A DNA stretch of 36,851 bases from Hyphomicrobiales bacterium (lineage in GTDB: Bacteria; Pseudomonadota; Alphaproteobacteria; Rhizobiales; Beijerinckiaceae): positions 1 to 36,851 of the forward strand of contig JAFAQA010000134.1 of NCBI GenBank assembly GCA_019246665.1, in the 5' to 3' direction. Shown piece by piece: positions 8,496-17,905 of the stretch. Numbering within the stretch: the first letter of the stretch is position 1; the number at the start of each line of letters is the position of its first letter. Under the pieces are notes generated by a model. The model did not search any database and was not told the DNA's origin. It saw only the letters and a program-made list of their open reading frames with translations. Position numbers and translations under genes: made by a program.

Positions 8496-10535
8496 ATGAT
8501 CAAAGCCGCAGGCGTCGGCGCCGGTGCCCCCGAGCCTTTGGGCGTAACCGTCGTCGAGGGCGGCATCAACGTCGCGGTTTTCGGGCGCCATGCCGCGCGG
8601 ATCGTCTTCTGCCTCTTCGACGAAACGGGCGAAAAGGAGGTTGCGCGCTTGCCGCTGCCCTCCCGCACCGGCGATGTGCACCACGGCTACGTGTCGGGCA
8701 TCGGGTGCGGCGCGCGCTACGGGCTTCGCGCCGACGGGCCTTTCGAGCCCGCGCGAGGTCACCGTTACGATCCGGCAAAGCTCCTCGTCGACCCTTACGC
8801 CAAGCGCCTCGATCGCCCTTTCCGCTACGTGCCGGAACTTTCGGCCCCGCGCGCCGCGGCGATCGACACCGCGCCTTTCGTGCCGCGTGCGACCGTGGTC
8901 GCGGACTCTCCGGCCCCGAGCCGTCGCCTTCAGCGCGCAGCGCCGCCCGGCTTGATTTATGAGATCGCCGTGAAGGCTTTCACGCATCGTCACCCGGCCG
9001 TGCCGGCGAATTTGCGAGGCACGCTCGCTGGATTGGCGGAGGCGCCCGTCATCGAGCATTTTCTCAAGCTCGGCGTGACTCATATCGAGCTCATGCCGAT
9101 CGCCGCCTGGATGGACGAACGTCATCTCGCGCCGCTCGGCCTCACCAATGCCTGGGGATATAATCCGATCGTCTTCATGGCGCTTGACCCGCGGCTCGCG
9201 CCCAATGGAGAAACCGATCTTGCCCGAGCCGTGACGCGGCTGCATGAGGCTGGTATCGCGGTCATTCTCGACGTGGTCTTCAATCACACGGCGGAGAGCG
9301 ATGAAGCTGGGCCGACAGTGAGCCTGCGCGGTCTCGACAATGCCGTCTATTACCGGCATTTCCCGGACGATCCTGGCCGGCTCGTGAACGACACCGGTTG
9401 CGGCAATACACTCGCTTGCGACAGCGCGCCGGTGCTGCGGCTCATCACCGATGCGATGCGCCATTTCGTGACGACCGCCGCGATCGACGGCTTCCGCTTC
9501 GACCTTGCGACCGTGCTCGGCCGAACTCAATCCGGGTTTTCGCCGGAAGCACCACTGCTTGCGGCCATCGCACAAGACCCGATCTTGCGGGAGACCCTGT
9601 TCATCGCCGAGCCTTGGGATATCGGCCCAGCCGGCTATCGCCTGGGCGAATTCCCGGCACCTTTCCTCGAGTGGAACGACAAATACCGCGACGATGTGCG
9701 CCGCTTCTGGAGGGGTGATGCCGGGGCGGCCGGGCCGCTCGCGACCCGTCTTGCCGGTTCTTCCGATATCTTCCAGCCGCGCTTCCGACGACCTTCGGCT
9801 TCCGTGAACTTTCTCGCGAGCCATGACGGTTTCACGCTCGCGGACCTCGTGAGCTTCGCGCAAAAGCATAATGAAGCGAATGGCGAAGCGAACCGCGACG
9901 GCCTCACCGAAAATCACTCCTGGAACGACGGCATCGAGGGCGGGACAGATGATCGCAACATCTTGGAACGTCGCAAGCGCGATGTGCGCGCGCTGCTCGC
10001 GACGCTCTTCCTCTCCCGCGGCAGTTTGATGCTCACCGCGGGCGACGAGCTCGGCCGGACGCAAAAGGGCAACAACAACGCCTATTGCCAGGACAACGAC
10101 ATCACCTTCATCGATTGGACCGCCACCGATGCGGGGCTTGCCGATTTCGTCGCGGGAGTCTCGGCCCTACGAAGGCGGTTCGCGCTTGTCCGGCAGGATG
10201 ATTTCCTCACGGGGAGAAGTCCCGAGGACGGCACACCGCCCGATGTGCGATGGCTCCATGCCTCCGGCCGTCAAATGCGCGCCGAGGATTGGGCCGGAGC
10301 GGATGCCTTCGGCATGATGCTGTCCTCTCCGCGCGGGGACGGAACGCGCGACAACCTCTGCGTGATCGTGAATCGCTCGACGGCGCCGGTTCGGTTCATG
10401 CTCGCAGATGACAAGTCGAGCGAATGGGCCTGCGTGCTCGACAGCTCCATTGATCGCGTCGAAACCCGCAAGAAGAACGACGGAGCCTTCCTTCTTATCG
10501 CTCCAAGATCGATTGCCGCGTTCACCTCTGACTGA
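8496..10535 (+). CDS. glgX: glycogen debranching enzyme GlgX
   Basis: This GH13 isoamylase-type enzyme hydrolyses alpha-1,6 branches on the limit dextrin left by GlgP. It has 679 residues, the usual length. An N-terminal CBM48-like region (PLGVTVVEGGINVAVFGRHA) precedes the TIM barrel. Catalytic residues are visible: the nucleophile in DGFRFDLATVLGR (about Asp336), the acid/base in FIAEPWDIG (about Glu372), and the transition-state Asp in ASHDGFTLADLVS (about Asp444). These positions are close to those of the E. coli enzyme. The ATG at 8496 has only a weak ribosome binding site, so translational coupling to glgP is possible. A 577-bp gap separates it from glgA. Confidence 0.95.
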   Translation: MIKAAGVGAGAPEPLGVTVVEGGINVAVFGRHAARIVFCLFDETGEKEVARLPLPSRTGDVHHGYVSGIGCGARYGLRADGPFEPARGHRYDPAKLLVDPYAKRLDRPFRYVPELSAPRAAAIDTAPFVPRATVVADSPAPSRRLQRAAPPGLIYEIAVKAFTHRHPAVPANLRGTLAGLAEAPVIEHFLKLGVTHIELMPIAAWMDERHLAPLGLTNAWGYNPIVFMALDPRLAPNGETDLARAVTRLHEAGIAVILDVVFNHTAESDEAGPTVSLRGLDNAVYYRHFPDDPGRLVNDTGCGNTLACDSAPVLRLITDAMRHFVTTAAIDGFRFDLATVLGRTQSGFSPEAPLLAAIAQDPILRETLFIAEPWDIGPAGYRLGEFPAPFLEWNDKYRDDVRRFWRGDAGAAGPLATRLAGSSDIFQPRFRRPSASVNFLASHDGFTLADLVSFAQKHNEANGEANRDGLTENHSWNDGIEGGTDDRNILERRKRDVRALLATLFLSRGSLMLTAGDELGRTQKGNNNAYCQDNDITFIDWTATDAGLADFVAGVSALRRRFALVRQDDFLTGRSPEDGTPPDVRWLHASGRQMRAEDWAGADAFGMMLSSPRGDGTRDNLCVIVNRSTAPVRFMLADDKSSEWACVLDSSIDRVETRKKNDGAFLLIAPRSIAAFTSD

Positions 10536-11112
10536 GGGCAAGCCACAAATCGGAGGTCACTCCTCTTCGTATCAGCTTTTTCGAAGCCGATAAAAATTGA
10601 GCGCTGCGCGAAACGAAATCCGCAAACGAGCGATTTAGGCTGGGCCGATCGATCGCGCCGGGAAGCCGAAGTCGCGGGCTCGGTGCTGGGGCTGCGGAAT
10701 CCTTTTCAAATGGCCAAAACGCATGCGCGCGAGCGAGCTCATGATCAGGCCCGCGGTCAGAAATTGCGGCCGCACGCGAGACGAGAGACGCCAGAACAAT
10801 TGCCCTTTCGCCTTTCTTTTCGAATGCTTTGGTTTTCGCGAGATCGACTTCATTTCCGCCATGTTTTCGGTCGAGAACTCGTCCAGGCAGGGGCGCGGCA
10901 AGTTATCTTCCACCTCACATCCTCTCGGCTTCGCGTGAAGACGCGGTCCGATTGCTGTTGGCATTGGCATGAAATCTGACACTCCTCCGGCCGGCGTGCA
11001 TGAAATCTCCGCAAGCGAGATTTTGCCGCGCTCCGAATCGAGCCCGTCGCGTGGCCGTGACTTCGACGCGCCCGTTCAGCCCAACTATCGACACTCGGCG
11101 CGCGAGAGCCAA
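10536..11112. other. long non-coding gap between glgX and glgA
   Basis: This is 577 bases without a recognisable gene. Two overlapping ORFs on opposite strands (10635-10982 minus, 115 aa; 10683-10979 plus, 98 aa) are basic, low in conserved pattern and resemble nothing I know. The last 144 bases could encode an N-terminal extension of GlgA from an ATG at 10969, but that peptide looks non-homologous. The gap may carry a separate glgA promoter. It also sits where glgC occurs in many glycogen operons, but I cannot see a glgC remnant. Confidence 0.55.
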
Positions 11113-12537
11113 ATGGCGTCACGACGCAGGGTCCTTTTCGTCACGCCCGAAATGGCCGATTTCGTGAAGGTCGGTGGTCTCGGCGAAGTTTCGGCGGCAT
11201 TGCCGCGAAGCCTCCTCGGGAATTGCGATGTCCGCGTCCTCGTGCCGGGATATCGGGCCGTGCTTGTGCGTCGCGATGAAATCGAGCTCGTCGGCACCTT
11301 GCCGGCGCTCGCTGGCATCCCGCCCTGTGGGCTTGGTCGCATGGCCACGAGCGATGGGCTCATCGTCTACATCGTCCTGTGCGACGAACTCTATGACCGG
11401 GATGGCACGCCCTATGTCGATGCGCAGGGCGGCGACTTCTCCGATAACGACATTCGTTTCGCGAGGCTTTCGCTCGCCGCGGCTCAGATGGCCGAAGGCC
11501 GCGCCGATCCGGATTGGGCGCCAGACCTCATCCATGCCAATGATTGGCCATCGGCGCTCGCGCCGGCCTATGCGAGTTGGCGGGGCGTGAAGACAGCCTC
11601 GCTGCTCACCGTGCACAACCTCGCCTATCAAGGAGTGTTCGATGCGAACCGCCTCTCCGCGCTTGGGATTCCACGATCGGCATTCACGGTGGACGGCGCG
11701 GAATTCTACGGGAAGCTGTCCTTCCTGAAAGCAGGCATCTTCTATGCCGCTCATGTCACCACGGTCAGCGCGACCTATGCGCAGGAAATCACACGGCCGG
11801 AATACGGTTGCGGCTTACACGGCCTCCTCGCCGATCGCGCCCGACAGGGCCGGCTTTCCGGCATTCTCAACGGCATCGACGAGAGCTGGGATCCGCGCAA
11901 GAGTGACCCCTGGCCGCAAAACAGATTCGACATGAGCGCCTGGAAGGGCCGCAACGCCGATCATATCCGCACCGCCTTTTCGCTCGCCTTGGCGCGTGGC
12001 CCGCTCTTCGCGATCGTGTCGCGGCTCGTGCATCAAAAAGGGCTCGATCTTGCGATCGAGGCGGCGGAAACCATTCTTGCCCATGGCGGGCAATTGGTGG
12101 CGACCGGGAAGGGCGAGCGCCGTTTCGAGGAGGGCATGCGCGATCTCGCGCGACGTCATCCGGGCGCAGTCGGCGTGCGCATCGGCTTCGATGACCGGGA
12201 AGCGCGGCGCCTGTACGCGGGGAGCGATTTTCTTCTCATGCCGTCGCGATTCGAGCCTTGCGGCTTGAGCCAGATGTACGCGCAGAAATATGGGTCACTG
12301 CCGATCGCCTATCGGACCGGCGGCCTCGCCGACACGATCGAAGATGGCGTGACGGGCTTCCTTTTCAACAAATTCAGCCGAGACGGATTGACGAACGCCA
12401 TCGGCCGTGCGTTCGAGGCGCACAAGTCGAAGCGCGAAATGCGCCGCATGCGGTTGAGCGCCATGGCGCGGAAATTCGATTGGAAGCGCTCCGCCGCCGA
12501 TTATTTAAGACTTTACCATCGCGTGGCGGCCGCTTGA
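11113..12537 (+). CDS. glgA: glycogen synthase (ADP-glucose type)
   Basis: This GT5 enzyme transfers glucose from ADP-glucose to the growing alpha-1,4-glucan. I place the start at ATG 11113 (MASRRRVLFVTPEMADFVKV), because family members begin directly with this Rossmann strand and the resulting 474 residues match the usual ~477. The track's start at 10969 adds 48 residues without family resemblance. Visible motifs are KVGGLGEV (ADP-glucose-binding lysine), LLTVHNLAYQG, SFLKAGIFYAAHVTTVSATYA, LNGID, SRLVHQKGLDL and the catalytic EPCGLSQMYAQKYGSLPIAYRTGGLADT. Neither start has a strong ribosome binding site. A 158-base gap precedes glgB. Confidence 0.92.
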   Translation: MASRRRVLFVTPEMADFVKVGGLGEVSAALPRSLLGNCDVRVLVPGYRAVLVRRDEIELVGTLPALAGIPPCGLGRMATSDGLIVYIVLCDELYDRDGTPYVDAQGGDFSDNDIRFARLSLAAAQMAEGRADPDWAPDLIHANDWPSALAPAYASWRGVKTASLLTVHNLAYQGVFDANRLSALGIPRSAFTVDGAEFYGKLSFLKAGIFYAAHVTTVSATYAQEITRPEYGCGLHGLLADRARQGRLSGILNGIDESWDPRKSDPWPQNRFDMSAWKGRNADHIRTAFSLALARGPLFAIVSRLVHQKGLDLAIEAAETILAHGGQLVATGKGERRFEEGMRDLARRHPGAVGVRIGFDDREARRLYAGSDFLLMPSRFEPCGLSQMYAQKYGSLPIAYRTGGLADTIEDGVTGFLFNKFSRDGLTNAIGRAFEAHKSKREMRRMRLSAMARKFDWKRSAADYLRLYHRVAAA

Positions 12538-12695
12538 GGCAACCGCTTTCCCACAAGAGCATGACATTGCTGCAAGCGGGCTTCGGGCAATTGAGCCGCG
12601 AGGTCCGGAACTTCCCCGCATGCTGGCCGGTTGCTCGCGAAGCCTGGGGCAAAGCTTGGCGCAAAGGCGTATGATCGCGACGGGAAACCTGTTCG

Positions 12696-14897
12696 ATGAA
12701 TGATGCCAGCATGGTCCCGGCGCTCGACAAGGCAACGCTCGCGGCCCTTGCGGAAGCAAGGCACCCCGATCCATTTTCCGTGCTGGGGCCGCATGCCGCA
12801 CCGGGCGGGCGAGTGCTGCGAGCCTTCCTGCCCGGAGCGCTCGCCGTTGATGTCCTTGCCCGGCATGGTGAGAGCCATCTCGGCCGACTTGAGCAGGCAA
12901 GCCCCGCGGGACTGTTTCAAGGCCTGATCGCGTCCCCGGAGCCTTATGTGCTGCGCATCCAATGGCCCGGCGCAGTCGAGATCACGGAAGACCCTTACGC
13001 TTTCGGAACTCTCCTCGGCGACGTGGATCTTCATCTCCTCGGGGAGGGGCAGCACTACGAGCTCGCCTCCTGTCTCGGCGCCATGCCGATCGAGGTCGAC
13101 GCCATAAGGGGCGTGCGTTTCGCTGTCTGGGCACCCAATGCGCGACGCGTCGCTGTCGTCGGTGATTTCAACGCATGGGATGAGCGCCGTCATCCGATGC
13201 GGCTTCGCCATGGCGCGGGCGTCTGGGAGCTTTTTGTGCCGCGCATCGGGCCGGGGCAACGTTACAAATACGCCCTCCTCGGTCCGCACGGCGAAAAACT
13301 GCCCCACAAGGCCGACCCCGTCGCAAGACTCACCGAGGCAGCGCCGGCGACCGCCTCGATCGTCGCGGAGGCTGAGAATTTCACCTTTACGGATGATGAT
13401 TGGATGGCCGGCCGGAGCGGCCGCCACAACAAGCACGCGCCGATCTCCATTTATGAAGTCCACCTCGCCTCATGGCTGAAGAGGCCGGGCGACGATACGC
13501 CCCCCTCTTGGGACAGCGCCATCCAACGTCTGATCCCCTACGTGGCCGAGCTCGGCTTCACGCATATCGAGCTCATGCCGATCGCGGAGCACCCTTTTGG
13601 CGGCTCCTGGGGCTATCAACCGCTCAGCCTTTTTGCGCCCACCGCGCGCTACGGCGCGCCGTCGGATTTCGCGCGCTTCGTGGATGCCTGCCATGAGCGC
13701 GAGATCGGCGTCATCCTCGATTGGGTGCCGGCTCATTTTCCCTCGGACCCCCATGGGCTTGCCCGCTTCGACGGGACCGCGCTCTACGAGCATCAGGACC
13801 CGCGCGAGGGTGTCCATGAGGATTGGAACACGCTGATCTACAATTTCGGACGCGGCGAGGTTCGGGGCTTTCTCACCGCCAGCGCTCTTCACTGGTTAAA
13901 AGGCTTTCACGTCGACGGGTTGCGCGTCGACGCCGTGGCCTCGATGCTCTACCGCAATTATAGCCGCAAGCCAGGCCAATGGATTCCCAACATCCATGGC
14001 GGCGTCGAGAACCTCGAAGCCGTAGCTTTCATTCGGCATGTGAATGGCGTGGCGCATGAGCGCTGTCCAGGCACCATGATGATCGCCGAGGAATCGACAG
14101 CGTGGCCCGGCGTCACCCGGCCCGTGTCGGAAGGCGGCCTCGGCTTCGATTACAAATGGAATATGGGCTGGATGCACGACACGCTCCGCTTCATGGAGCG
14201 CGCCCCGATCCATCGCCGCTGGCATCATGAGGACCTCACCTTCGGCCTCATTTACGCTTTTTCCGAAAACTACGTGCTGCCGCTCTCGCATGACGAGGTG
14301 GTGCATGGAAAAGCTTCGTTGATCGGAAAGATGCACGGCGATGATTGGCAGAAATTCGCGTCGCTGCGCGCTTATTTCGGCTTCATGTGGACGCATCCGG
14401 GCAAGAAGCTTCTCTTCATGGGCGGCGAGTTCGCGCAATGGCGCGAGTGGGATCACGACGCGGGCCTCGAATGGCATCTTCTCGCCTATGATCGCCACCT
14501 CGGCATTCGGCATCTCGTTCGCGACCTCAACCACGTCTATCGCCAGGAAGGCGCGCTGCACGCGCTCGATGCGGACCCTTCCGGCTTTCGCTGGCTGATC
14601 CGCGAGGATTACGCCAATTCCGTCTTCGCCTATTTGCGAAGCGGGATGGGTGGCGCGCCGCCTGTGGTCGTCTTGTGCAATATGACGCCGTCGCCGCGGC
14701 TCTTCTATCGTGTCGGCGTCCCCCACCCGGGCGGTTGGCGCGAGCTCCTCAACACCGATTCAGCGCTTTATGGGGGCAGCAATCTCGGCAATAGCGGCTT
14801 CCTGCGAAGCGAGCCCGTCCCTAGCCATGGAGAGGCGCAGTCGCTCGAGCTCCTCGTCCCGCCCCTCGCGACCTTGATCTTGCGCCACGAGGGCTGA
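12696..14897 (+). CDS. glgB: 1,4-alpha-glucan branching enzyme
   Basis: This GH13_9 enzyme introduces alpha-1,6 branches into glycogen. At 733 residues it is close to E. coli GlgB (728). It has the extra N-terminal beta domain, then CBM48 ([24 protein letters not shown], about 130-155) and the barrel. The nucleophile Asp is near residue 412 in [19 protein letters not shown], the acid/base Glu near 465 in [12 protein letters not shown], and [19 protein letters not shown] carries the third carboxylate. The ATG at 12696 is the only sensible start. It is followed after 15 bases by malQ, so the two are almost certainly co-transcribed. No disruption is seen. Confidence 0.97.
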   Translation: MNDASMVPALDKATLAALAEARHPDPFSVLGPHAAPGGRVLRAFLPGALAVDVLARHGESHLGRLEQASPAGLFQGLIASPEPYVLRIQWPGAVEITEDPYAFGTLLGDVDLHLLGEGQHYELASCLGAMPIEVDAIRGVRFAVWAPNARRVAVVGDFNAWDERRHPMRLRHGAGVWELFVPRIGPGQRYKYALLGPHGEKLPHKADPVARLTEAAPATASIVAEAENFTFTDDDWMAGRSGRHNKHAPISIYEVHLASWLKRPGDDTPPSWDSAIQRLIPYVAELGFTHIELMPIAEHPFGGSWGYQPLSLFAPTARYGAPSDFARFVDACHEREIGVILDWVPAHFPSDPHGLARFDGTALYEHQDPREGVHEDWNTLIYNFGRGEVRGFLTASALHWLKGFHVDGLRVDAVASMLYRNYSRKPGQWIPNIHGGVENLEAVAFIRHVNGVAHERCPGTMMIAEESTAWPGVTRPVSEGGLGFDYKWNMGWMHDTLRFMERAPIHRRWHHEDLTFGLIYAFSENYVLPLSHDEVVHGKASLIGKMHGDDWQKFASLRAYFGFMWTHPGKKLLFMGGEFAQWREWDHDAGLEWHLLAYDRHLGIRHLVRDLNHVYRQEGALHALDADPSGFRWLIREDYANSVFAYLRSGMGGAPPVVVLCNMTPSPRLFYRVGVPHPGGWRELLNTDSALYGGSNLGNSGFLRSEPVPSHGEAQSLELLVPPLATLILRHEG

Positions 14898-14912
14898 AAT
14901 GAGGGCCGAGCG

Positions 14913-17045
14913 ATGAGCGAAGCCGAGCTGCGCGAGCTCGCCATCCAGGCGGGTGTTGCTCCCGAATGGAAGGATCTCACCGGGGTCACCCACGCCGTCG
15001 CGCCGCGGACGCTTCGTGCCCTTCTGACGATGCTCGGCTTTCCGTGCGGCAATGCGGGCGAGCTCCATGACAGCCTGAGGCGTATCGAGAGCAGCACGGG
15101 AGATGCCGCGACGCCGAGCCTCGTCACGACACGCGCCCGCGAATCGCTCGTCCTGCCGGCTTTCGCGACGAAGGCGCGGCGCGCCAGGCTCACCTTTGAA
15201 GACGGCGCCCGACAGGACCTTGAGCTCGAGGAAGGGCCTGGACGAGGGGGGCGCATCCTTCCGGGGGTCGAGCGACCCGGATATCATCGCCTGGAGATTG
15301 GCGGGGCGGAAGTGACGCTTGCGGTCGCGCCGCCGCGCTGCTTCACGATCGAGGATGTTGCGCCAAGGGAGCGCATCTTCGGCCTCGCGGCGCAGGTCTA
15401 TGGATTGCGCCGCTCGGGCGATGGCGGAACGGGCGATATGGGCGGCGTTCGCGCGCTCGCAATGGCGGCCGCCCAGCATGGCGCGGATGCGCTGGCGCTG
15501 AGCCCCTTGCATGCGCTTTTCTCGGCGGATCCGAAACGCTTCGGGCCTTATTCCCCCTCGAGCCGACTTTTCTTGAATCCGCTGCACGCCGATCCTTCCA
15601 TGGTCTTCGGGCCTGAGCGGGTGCGCGCGGCGGCGCAGGACACCCAACTGAAAAACGAGATGGCCGAACTCGAAAAGCTCGAGCTCGTCGATTGGCCGCG
15701 CGCCGCGCATGCCAAGATGGCGCTTTATCGCGCCCTCTTCGAGAGTTTCGAACGCCTCGAGCTCGCCAGTCGCCCTCCGGCGCGGCTCGCGGCCGATTTC
15801 CTGGATTTCGTGAAGGAAGGCGGTGAGCTTCTCGCCGGGCATGCGCATTTCGAGACCTTGCACTCAGCTCGCCTCGCGGCGGATCGCAAGGCTTGGAATT
15901 GGCGCGATTGGGAAAGCTCCTGGCGCGATCCCGAAAGCGCCGAGGTCGCGCATTTCGCCAAGCTCCATTCGCGCGAGGTCGAGTTCCATTTCTTCCTGCA
16001 ATGGCTCGCGGACCGATCGCTCGCAGTCACCCAGGCCGCCTGCAAGGATGCGGGAATGCGTATCGGCCTCATTTCCGACCTCGCGATCGGCATGGACGCA
16101 GCGGGGAGCCATGCCTGGAGCCGGCAGCGCGACATCCTGGTCGGCGCGAGTGTCGGCGCGCCGCCCGACTACTACAACGCCAATGGCCAGAATTGGGGCC
16201 TCACCGCCTTCTCGCCCCATGCGCTCGTCGCAGAAGGCTTCGCGCCCTTTCTCGCGACCTTGCGTGCCGTGCTGCGGCATGCGGGTGGCGTGCGCATCGA
16301 CCATGCGATGGGGCTGATGCGGCTCTGGCTCATTCCGGAAGGCGCGGCACCGACGCAAGGAGCCTATGTGTCCTACCCGGTCGAGGACCTCTTCACATTG
16401 GCCGCGCTCGAATCCTGGCGGCATCGCGCCATTGTCATCGGCGAGGATCTCGGCACGCTGCCGCATGGATTTCGCGAACGGCTCGGCGGCCAGGGCATCG
16501 CCGGCATGCAGGTCCTGCGTTTCGAGCGAGACGAGCATGGTTATTTTCGACCCCCCGAAAGCTGGCGATCATCGGCCATCGCGATGACCGTCACGCATGA
16601 TCTTGCGCCGACAGCGGGCTGGTGGTGTGGCCATGACATCGACATGCGCGCTTCGCTCGCCGCGTCCTCGCCTGCCTTTGCCGACGCCGAGGCGCTCGAG
16701 GCCGAGCGGCGGGCGCGCGATACGGATCGCCGGTTTCTCTGGGGCGCGCTGTGCCATGCGGGGACTGGGACCGGCGAGCAGCCGGCACCGGAAGAACCGC
16801 AAGGGGTGGTCGATGCCGCGGTCCGCTTCACCGCCTCGACTCCGTGCGGCCTCGCGCTCCTGCCGCTCGAGGATGCGCTCGGCATGATCGAACAGCCGAA
16901 CTTGCCGGGGACGATCGATGAGCATCCGAATTGGCGGCGTCGGCTTCCTGGCGACGCCGCGGCGCTTCTCGACATCCCCGCGGCCGCGTCGCGGCTGGAG
17001 ATGATGCGGGATCGATGCACCAAGAAGCCTGCGGAAGGTCAATGA
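14913..17045 (+). CDS. malQ: 4-alpha-glucanotransferase (amylomaltase)
   Basis: This GH77 disproportionating enzyme transfers glucan segments between maltodextrins, recycling the short chains left by GlgP and GlgX. It has 710 residues, the long bacterial form, with an N-terminal extension containing beta-rich segments (about 80-150). The core shows YGLRRSGDGGTGDMGGVRAL, ISDLAIGMDAAGSHAW, GAPPDYYNANGQNWGL, the nucleophile in GGVRIDHAMGL (about Asp463) and the acid/base in VIGEDLGTLPHG (about Glu511). The ATG at 14913 follows a GAGGGCCGAG purine stretch. It ends the glycogen block; about 165 bases separate it from the TA pair. In this genus-free context malQ takes the place usually held by glgX or pgm at the end of the block. 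Confidence 0.95.
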   Translation: MSEAELRELAIQAGVAPEWKDLTGVTHAVAPRTLRALLTMLGFPCGNAGELHDSLRRIESSTGDAATPSLVTTRARESLVLPAFATKARRARLTFEDGARQDLELEEGPGRGGRILPGVERPGYHRLEIGGAEVTLAVAPPRCFTIEDVAPRERIFGLAAQVYGLRRSGDGGTGDMGGVRALAMAAAQHGADALALSPLHALFSADPKRFGPYSPSSRLFLNPLHADPSMVFGPERVRAAAQDTQLKNEMAELEKLELVDWPRAAHAKMALYRALFESFERLELASRPPARLAADFLDFVKEGGELLAGHAHFETLHSARLAADRKAWNWRDWESSWRDPESAEVAHFAKLHSREVEFHFFLQWLADRSLAVTQAACKDAGMRIGLISDLAIGMDAAGSHAWSRQRDILVGASVGAPPDYYNANGQNWGLTAFSPHALVAEGFAPFLATLRAVLRHAGGVRIDHAMGLMRLWLIPEGAAPTQGAYVSYPVEDLFTLAALESWRHRAIVIGEDLGTLPHGFRERLGGQGIAGMQVLRFERDEHGYFRPPESWRSSAIAMTVTHDLAPTAGWWCGHDIDMRASLAASSPAFADAEALEAERRARDTDRRFLWGALCHAGTGTGEQPAPEEPQGVVDAAVRFTASTPCGLALLPLEDALGMIEQPNLPGTIDEHPNWRRRLPGDAAALLDIPAAASRLEMMRDRCTKKPAEGQ

Positions 17046-17121
17046 AGATCATCCAAAGAATCGGCTGAGCGCGCGCTCCTGGATTGCTTTGCGCCCCGGA
17101 CGTCCGCTTGTCGCCCTCATC

Positions 17122-17172
17122 GTCACAATTGATTTCGATGTCAGTGGCAATTGGAGAGTCGGTGGCAACTGG
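17122..17172 (+). promoter_or_regulatory. direct repeats upstream of the addiction-module genes (putative operator)
   Basis: GTGGCAATTGG (17144-17154) and GTGGCAACTGG (17162-17172) are direct repeats at an 18-bp spacing. A weaker third match, GTCACAATTGA, starts at 17122. They end 38 bases before the antitoxin ATG. TA antitoxins usually autorepress, so these are candidate binding sites. An AT-rich stretch follows, with TATATC at 17199-17204 as a possible -10. Confidence 0.45.
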
Positions 17173-17210
17173 CCGATGCATTTTTCTTTTAGGCTTGCTA
17201 TATCGTTATC

Positions 17211-17423
17211 ATGGCTGAAACGCTCGACATTGCTCGGCTGACGACGAAAGAACGCCTCGATCTCATCGGGAAGCTTTGGGACAGTTTGGCGCCCGAGGAC
17301 GTGTCCTTGACGCCCGCGCAGGACGCGGAGCTCGCATGTCGCATGATGACCTTCGACATCGACGCGAAAGCCGCCGTCCCGTGGGAGGATATCGAGACCG
17401 AGCCTCGCGGGCGGTCCCGATGA
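17211..17423 (+). CDS. addiction module antitoxin (PF09720-like)
   Basis: This 70-residue antitoxin would neutralise the adjacent ParE/RelE-like toxin and probably autorepress the operon. The sequence ARLTTKERLDLIGKLWDSLAPEDVSLTPAQDAEL and the short C-terminal tail with PWEDI match the small 'putative addiction module component' family (Unstab_antitox, TIGR02574-like). The stop TGA directly abuts the toxin ATG (TGAATG), the usual antitoxin-first order with translational coupling. There is no Shine-Dalgarno sequence before the ATG; the preceding bases are GCTATATCGTTATC, so a leaderless transcript is possible. Confidence 0.85.
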   Translation: MAETLDIARLTTKERLDLIGKLWDSLAPEDVSLTPAQDAELACRMMTFDIDAKAAVPWEDIETEPRGRSR

Positions 17424-17720
17424 ATGCCGCGCGTTCTATTCACGGCCGCCGCGCGGGCCGATCTTGACGACGCGCTGAGCTGGTACGAAGCGCACGCCCC
17501 GGAGGTCGTGCCGCGATTTCGTGAAGCATTGCGGGCCGCGGTGGAGCGGATCGCCGCGAACCCAAAGCAGTTCCTTACCTCTTCGCACGAAACGCGCCGG
17601 GCGCTTCTTCGGCATTTCCCATATTTCGTCATCTTCCGCGAGACACCTCGAGCCGCGTATGTTGTCGCGGTATTTCACACGAGCCGCAATCCCAGGATTT
17701 GGCAGCGTCGGACCTTGTGA
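17424..17720 (+). CDS. type II toxin, RelE/ParE family
   Basis: This 98-residue basic protein belongs to the RelE/ParE superfamily, whose members either cleave mRNA on the ribosome or inhibit gyrase. The pattern is typical: FTAAARADLDDALSWYEAHAPEV, then RFREALRAAVERIAANPKQF, then the beta-hairpin core RRALLRHFPYFVIFRE and C-terminal VVAVFHTSRNPRIWQRR. Sequence alone does not separate a ParE from a RelE activity; the YEAHAP and FRE patterns lean to ParE. Its ATG immediately follows the antitoxin stop. It looks intact. The pair sits between malQ and the GDH gene, both unrelated housekeeping genes, which suggests insertion as a small module. Confidence 0.88.
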   Translation: MPRVLFTAAARADLDDALSWYEAHAPEVVPRFREALRAAVERIAANPKQFLTSSHETRRALLRHFPYFVIFRETPRAAYVVAVFHTSRNPRIWQRRTL

Positions 17721-17905
17721 TGGGCCACACGGCGGGATGCCTCATTTAGAAGTGTCTTGCCGCAGCATTTCGGGTAGAAAGGTGTGTCGGGCGGATTGCA
17801 TGACCTGCGCTCGGGTGCGCCCAGGAGGCACGAAAGGGCGCAGCTCAAGGGAACGCAAAAGACGGTCCGGACGTGCGATCCTGCCATGCCTTGGAGGACA
17901 GCGTC

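Noticed and set aside
8115-10064. 649-aa ORF on the minus strand across glgX
   Set aside because: Antisense shadow of glgP/glgX without recognisable domains.
10635-10982. 115-aa ORF (minus) and 98-aa ORF (plus, 10683-10979) in the glgX-glgA gap
   Set aside because: Mutually overlapping, basic, with no family resemblance or convincing ribosome binding site; kept as non-coding.
10969-11112. Upstream start of glgA giving a 48-residue extension
   Set aside because: The extension has no GT5 resemblance and no ribosome binding site; ATG 11113 gives the family-standard length.
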